Of a stretch of 51,117 nucleotides of DNA, positions 48,245 through 51,117 are shown piece after piece (positions within the stretch are counted from its first letter, which is position 1; each line of letters starts with the position of its first letter). The notes below the pieces were generated by a model. That model did no database searches. It had not been told where the DNA came from and worked only from the letters and a program-made list of their open reading frames with translations. The stretch is from CAYUIS01 sp964444825. GTDB taxonomy: Bacteria > Chloroflexota > Anaerolineae > B4-G1. A program made the translations under genes and the position numbers. The stretch covers positions 1-51,117 of the forward strand of contig CAYUIS010000018.1 in assembly GCA_964444825.1 (NCBI GenBank), given 5' to 3'.

Positions 48245-50886
48245 TGCACGTCCCCCACCACGAGCGAAAAGGTGCGCCCCACTCGATTCAACGCGGGCGA
48301 ATCTCTCAAGACGAGCGGAAGGACAAAACGCCAGGCGACAACCGTCTCCACCGGGGGACCCATCACGGAGGCGGGCAGCTCGGCAGCCCAAACCCCATAG
48401 ACCGCATTGACGATGCGCCCATCCGGCGGCACGCGCTCGACCGTGACCGCGAGAGTGGCGGTGAGCGAGTCCCGACTGGCCAGGCTCGCCGCCGTCCAGG
48501 TGACCAAACCACCGGCGTGGACGTGATCCCCATCGGCCCAGGCGAAGGTCGTGTCTGGCGGCACCACGTCGGTCACGACAACCTGCGTGAGCGTAAAGCT
48601 GGACGTATTGGTGACATCGATGGTATACACCAGCAATGATCCAGGCGAAACCAGGCTGGCGCCGGCCCGCTTGGCTATCGCAGGGCCTGTCGGAAGGGCG
48701 TGGGTGTAAACGCCGATGGCTCCCTCGGCGGTGGCGGCTCGCACGACGTTCGTGACCCACCCGACATAGCCCGCTTCAACGGTGACGACCACCGTCTCCG
48801 TCCAAACCCCCTCCGGGGCCAGGGGAGACAGGGTCCAGGTCAGCGTCCCGCCAGGCACGAAGGCCGTCCCCTCCTCCGTCATACCAGGTAGGATGCGAGA
48901 CGGCAAGACGTCGGTGACGATGGCGGTGAGCGGCACGTTGCCGGTGTTGGTCAGCCGCAGGGTGTAGTTCAGTGGATGACCGGACAAAGCCGCTGCGGAA
49001 CTGGCCCGTTTGCTGATCGCCAGCGTTGGCATCGGCGTGGCAGAGAGCAAAGTGTGGGCAGCCGTCACACCCAGGTCTGTCGTGACCCGCACGACGTTAG
49101 TCAGCCATCCTGCGTAGCCGAGTTCAACGGTGACGACGATCGTCTCCGTCCATCCGTCGCCGGGCGGAAGCACGATCGGGGTCCAGATCAGCGTCCCACC
49201 GGGCGCAAGCGCCGTCCCCTCCTCCGTCACGCCAGGCAAGATGTGAGATGGCAACTCGTCGGTAATCGTGGCAGTCAAGGTCACGCTGCCGGTGTTGGTG
49301 ACCAGCAGGGTATAGGTCAGCTCGCCGCCAGGGGATACAATGGCAGGGGACGCGGTGTTCGCGACCTCTATTCTTGCCAACGCCGCCACTGCCGCCAGCG
49401 CGTCCACGATGCCCCAGCCGTAGACGTTATTCGGCACGTCGTCCGGGCCATCGCCGCCGCAGCCCTGAGAGGTCGTTCGAGGGCGGGCCGTTCGCTCGAC
49501 GATCCATTCTGTGATATCGAGATCGCCGATCAGACCGGGCGCCGCCGACCACAGGAGCGCGACCGCCCCGGCGACGTGCGGCCCGGCCATCGAGGTGCCG
49601 CTGAGCAACCCGTACCCTCCGCCCCGGACGCTGGAGCGGACGGACACCCCCGGTGCGCTCACGTCCGGTTTGAGGCGGTTGGAGCCATCGATCGTCACCG
49701 GCCCCCGGCCGCTGAAGCTGGCGATGGCGTCGCTGCTGCCGGTCGCCCCGACGGAAAAGACGGCGTCGTAAAGGGCGATAGGCTCGCGGACGGTACTGCA
49801 GGCGGAGCCGCTGTTGCCGGCAGAGGCGACGACCAGGATGCCGGCGGCGCGCACGTTCTCGACGACGGCCTGCAGCGTGTCCCAGGCACAGCCCTCGCGC
49901 GGCGGACAGGTCCAGGAGTTGTTGATCACGTGGGGGGCCAGGCTGGGCACGCCATCGGTCATCGGATCCCCCCCGACCGGATAGGGGGCCAGGAAGAACT
50001 CGAAACACTCGGCGTAGGTCGCCGGAGTGCCAACCCCCTGGTCCATGTTGCGGCACCCGATCCACTGCGCGCCAGGCGCCACGCCGATCTGGTTGGCCCC
50101 ACCATCGTCGCCGACGATGGTGCCCATGGTGTGCGTGCCGTGGCTGCTGGAATAGTCATCACAGGGTTCGGGCGAATCGGCCCCGCAGACCCCGCCGCCG
50201 CTGTGGACCGCGTCGTGCCAGTTATAGTCGTGGGTGGCGGTGAGACCGTTCCAGCCCCGATAACGGTCGATCAGCGCCGGATGGGTCCATTCGTAGCCGG
50301 TATCCTGACCGGCGACGACGATCCCCTGGCCGGTGGCGCCCAAGGCCCACACGTCGTCGGCATTGACGCGCGCCACCCCCCACTCGATCGCCTGGGGAGC
50401 CAACAGGCTGCCACCCTCGAGCTCAGGCTCGGGCAGCACCTGGCGGATGGGGGGATTGGCGTCGATACGGGCCACATCGGGACGGGCAGCCAGTCGCGCG
50501 ACGAGCGCCCGATCGCCCCCGTCCACAGCCAGCATGTTGACGACATAGAAGGAGCGATAGGTAACGCCGGCCCGCGCCAACTCGGCCCGCAGCGGGACCT
50601 GAGAACCTCGGGCGGTCTTGCGCAGCACGTCGTACACGTAGCGCAGACGCGCCTCCCGATCCCTCAAACCCGCCGCCGCGCCGACGTCCGCCTGCTCGGC
50701 CAGGATCACCAGAAAGCTGGCCTCGCCACTTCCGGCGGTGGCCTCCCATACCTGGGCGGCGACGTTGGCAGGCGCCGCCGGGAACACCTCCTGAGGAGCA
50801 GAACGGACCGACAGCGTCAAACCCAAGACGAACAAACAGGCCAGGGCAAAGGCCAGGCCCAGACTCGGTAAGCGTCTATTGTTCAT
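48241..50886 (-). CDS. Secreted S8 (subtilisin-like) serine peptidase with DUF11 repeats
   Basis: 881 residues. A signal peptide (about 1-29, with LGLAFALACLFVLGLTLSV) is followed by a propeptide-like inhibitor-9 region (about 45-150), then the S8 domain: Asp195 in GQDTGYEWTHP, His249 in SSSHGTHTMGT, Asn322/323 in HVINNSWTC and Ser432 in SGTSMAGPHVAG. After it come three DUF11-type domains (about 512-840), the first two of which are recent duplicates, and a short tail with FVLPLVL. Exported by Sec. A -10 TATAAT lies eight bases before ATG 50886 with no ribosome binding site, so a leaderless message is likely. Its stop overlaps the GNAT start. Confidence 0.93.
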   Translation of the reverse strand: MNNRRLPSLGLAFALACLFVLGLTLSVRSAPQEVFPAAPANVAAQVWEATAGSGEASFLVILAEQADVGAAAGLRDREARLRYVYDVLRKTARGSQVPLRAELARAGVTYRSFYVVNMLAVDGGDRALVARLAARPDVARIDANPPIRQVLPEPELEGGSLLAPQAIEWGVARVNADDVWALGATGQGIVVAGQDTGYEWTHPALIDRYRGWNGLTATHDYNWHDAVHSGGGVCGADSPEPCDDYSSSHGTHTMGTIVGDDGGANQIGVAPGAQWIGCRNMDQGVGTPATYAECFEFFLAPYPVGGDPMTDGVPSLAPHVINNSWTCPPREGCAWDTLQAVVENVRAAGILVVASAGNSGSACSTVREPIALYDAVFSVGATGSSDAIASFSGRGPVTIDGSNRLKPDVSAPGVSVRSSVRGGGYGLLSGTSMAGPHVAGAVALLWSAAPGLIGDLDITEWIVERTARPRTTSQGCGGDGPDDVPNNVYGWGIVDALAAVAALARIEVANTASPAIVSPGGELTYTLLVTNTGSVTLTATITDELPSHILPGVTEEGTALAPGGTLIWTPIVLPPGDGWTETIVVTVELGYAGWLTNVVRVTTDLGVTAAHTLLSATPMPTLAISKRASSAAALSGHPLNYTLRLTNTGNVPLTAIVTDVLPSRILPGMTEEGTAFVPGGTLTWTLSPLAPEGVWTETVVVTVEAGYVGWVTNVVRAATAEGAIGVYTHALPTGPAIAKRAGASLVSPGSLLVYTIDVTNTSSFTLTQVVVTDVVPPDTTFAWADGDHVHAGGLVTWTAASLASRDSLTATLAVTVERVPPDGRIVNAVYGVWAAELPASVMGPPVETVVAWRFVLPLVLRDSPALNRVGRTFSLVVGDVQ

Positions 50887-51022
50887 AGGTAGCGATTATA
50901 TCAGAAGTGAGCGCCTTGACCAGGGCTTTCCCAAGAGCGGCCTGTGGGGGGCAGTGATGGGCAGAGATCTGCTCGGCCAGCATCTGCCCCCGCGTCGGCC
51001 AGGTGTAGGTGTACGCGCACAT
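50876..51022 (-). CDS. Possible small ORF upstream of the subtilase
   Basis: 48 codons from ATG 51022, starting MCAYTYTWPTRGQMLAEQIS and ending inside the first codons of the subtilase (11-base overlap). Third positions are GC-rich, as in real genes here, but the family is not recognised, and the subtilase promoter would lie inside it. Could be a chance frame. Confidence 0.25.
   Translation of the reverse strand: MCAYTYTWPTRGQMLAEQISAHHCPPQAALGKALVKALTSDIIATYEQ
50895..50922 (-). promoter_or_regulatory. Promoter of the subtilase, leaderless type
   Basis: Minus strand: TGGTCA (50922-50917), 16 bases, TATAAT (50900-50895), then eight bases to ATG 50886. The -10 is perfect and the -35 weak. Confidence 0.5.
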
Positions 51023-51117
51023 CACTCACGGTGCAGTCTGTGAGGCAACGGGAGTATATGTGACATGGGTGCATCTCCCAAATTGTGAGTTGCGAGGCCC
51101 AGGAAGGCAGGTTTTGG
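51023..51117. other. Right edge without recognised features
   Basis: No gene, RNA or repeat is evident in the last 95 bases on either strand. Confidence 0.5.

Noticed and set aside
48976..50871. Open frame of 631 codons on the plus strand, antisense to the subtilase
   Set aside because: It mirrors the S8 gene, whose catalytic motifs, signal peptide and repeats are unambiguous; its own product is low-complexity (Arg/Gly/Asp-rich) as expected of an antisense frame in GC-rich DNA.
1..51117. CRISPR arrays, tRNA or rRNA genes, prophage or transposase genes
   Set aside because: Read-through of both strands showed no regularly spaced direct repeats, no cloverleaf with an intact T-loop, and no transposase or integrase; the repeats found are inverted and dispersed.

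Overview
The window looks like a chromosomal segment of an uncultured Chloroflexota bacterium, most likely class Anaerolineae. This is an inference from protein style and gene content, not from a 16S gene. Supporting points are moderately high GC; a zinc-type S14, zinc-binding S4 and a zinc-ribbon L24; a TreT-type trehalose synthase; the histidine phosphatase/DUF3090/SCO1664 trio known mainly from Actinobacteria and Chloroflexi; and a subtilase with DUF11 repeats. Promoters that can be read are ordinary sigma-70/SigA type, often with a 16-bp spacer, and many genes start with GTG or TTG. LAYOUT. 1-3150: a small zinc-ribbon gene truncated by the left edge, with an in-frame UGA where relatives have Cys and a SECIS-like hairpin just after it (probable selenoprotein); treT; an aldo/keto reductase; and a divergent cupin gene. 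3150-24756 (minus strand, read right to left): one very long translation run, rpsL-rpsG-fusA-tuf-rpsJ-rplC-rplD-rplW-rplB-rpsS-rplV-rpsC-rplP-rpmC-rpsQ-rplN-rplX-rplE-rpsN-rpsH-rplF-rplR-rpsE-rpmD-rplO-secY-rpmJ-rpsM-rpsK-rpsD-rpoA-rplQ-truA-rplM-rpsI-mazG. It merges the str, S10, spc and alpha operons, but adk, map and infA are absent between secY and rpmJ. 24974-28876: rpoB with its own consensus promoter; rpoC does not follow it and rplJL do not precede it. 28877-29418: a gene-free stretch with the rpoB promoter, a strongly structured element and an inverted repeat. 29419-32285 (minus): a GNAT protein, a CinA C-terminal amidohydrolase and mutY. 32478-35118 (plus): a YfcE-like phosphoesterase, then the phosphatase/DUF3090/SCO1664 trio. 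35299-40110 (minus): bactofilin, DUF4446, a DUF2723 membrane protein, cysC and a Sua5/YrdC protein. 40365-45453 (plus): a class A penicillin-binding protein and an S9 peptidase. 45440-50886 (minus): a LarA-like racemase, thyX, a GNAT protein and a secreted subtilase. HOW IT FITS TOGETHER. The centre is core information processing (ribosome, Sec channel, RNA polymerase, elongation factors). The flanks are house-cleaning (MazG, MutY, CinA), envelope construction (PBP1a, bactofilin, DUF2723) and small-molecule enzymes. Most notable are the probable UGA-Sec gene, an EF-Tu in the str operon that lacks the nearly universal RGITI switch I sequence, the separated rpoB, the uncharacterised three-gene kinase-like/phosphatase trio, and several inverted repeats, some of which overlap stop codons.
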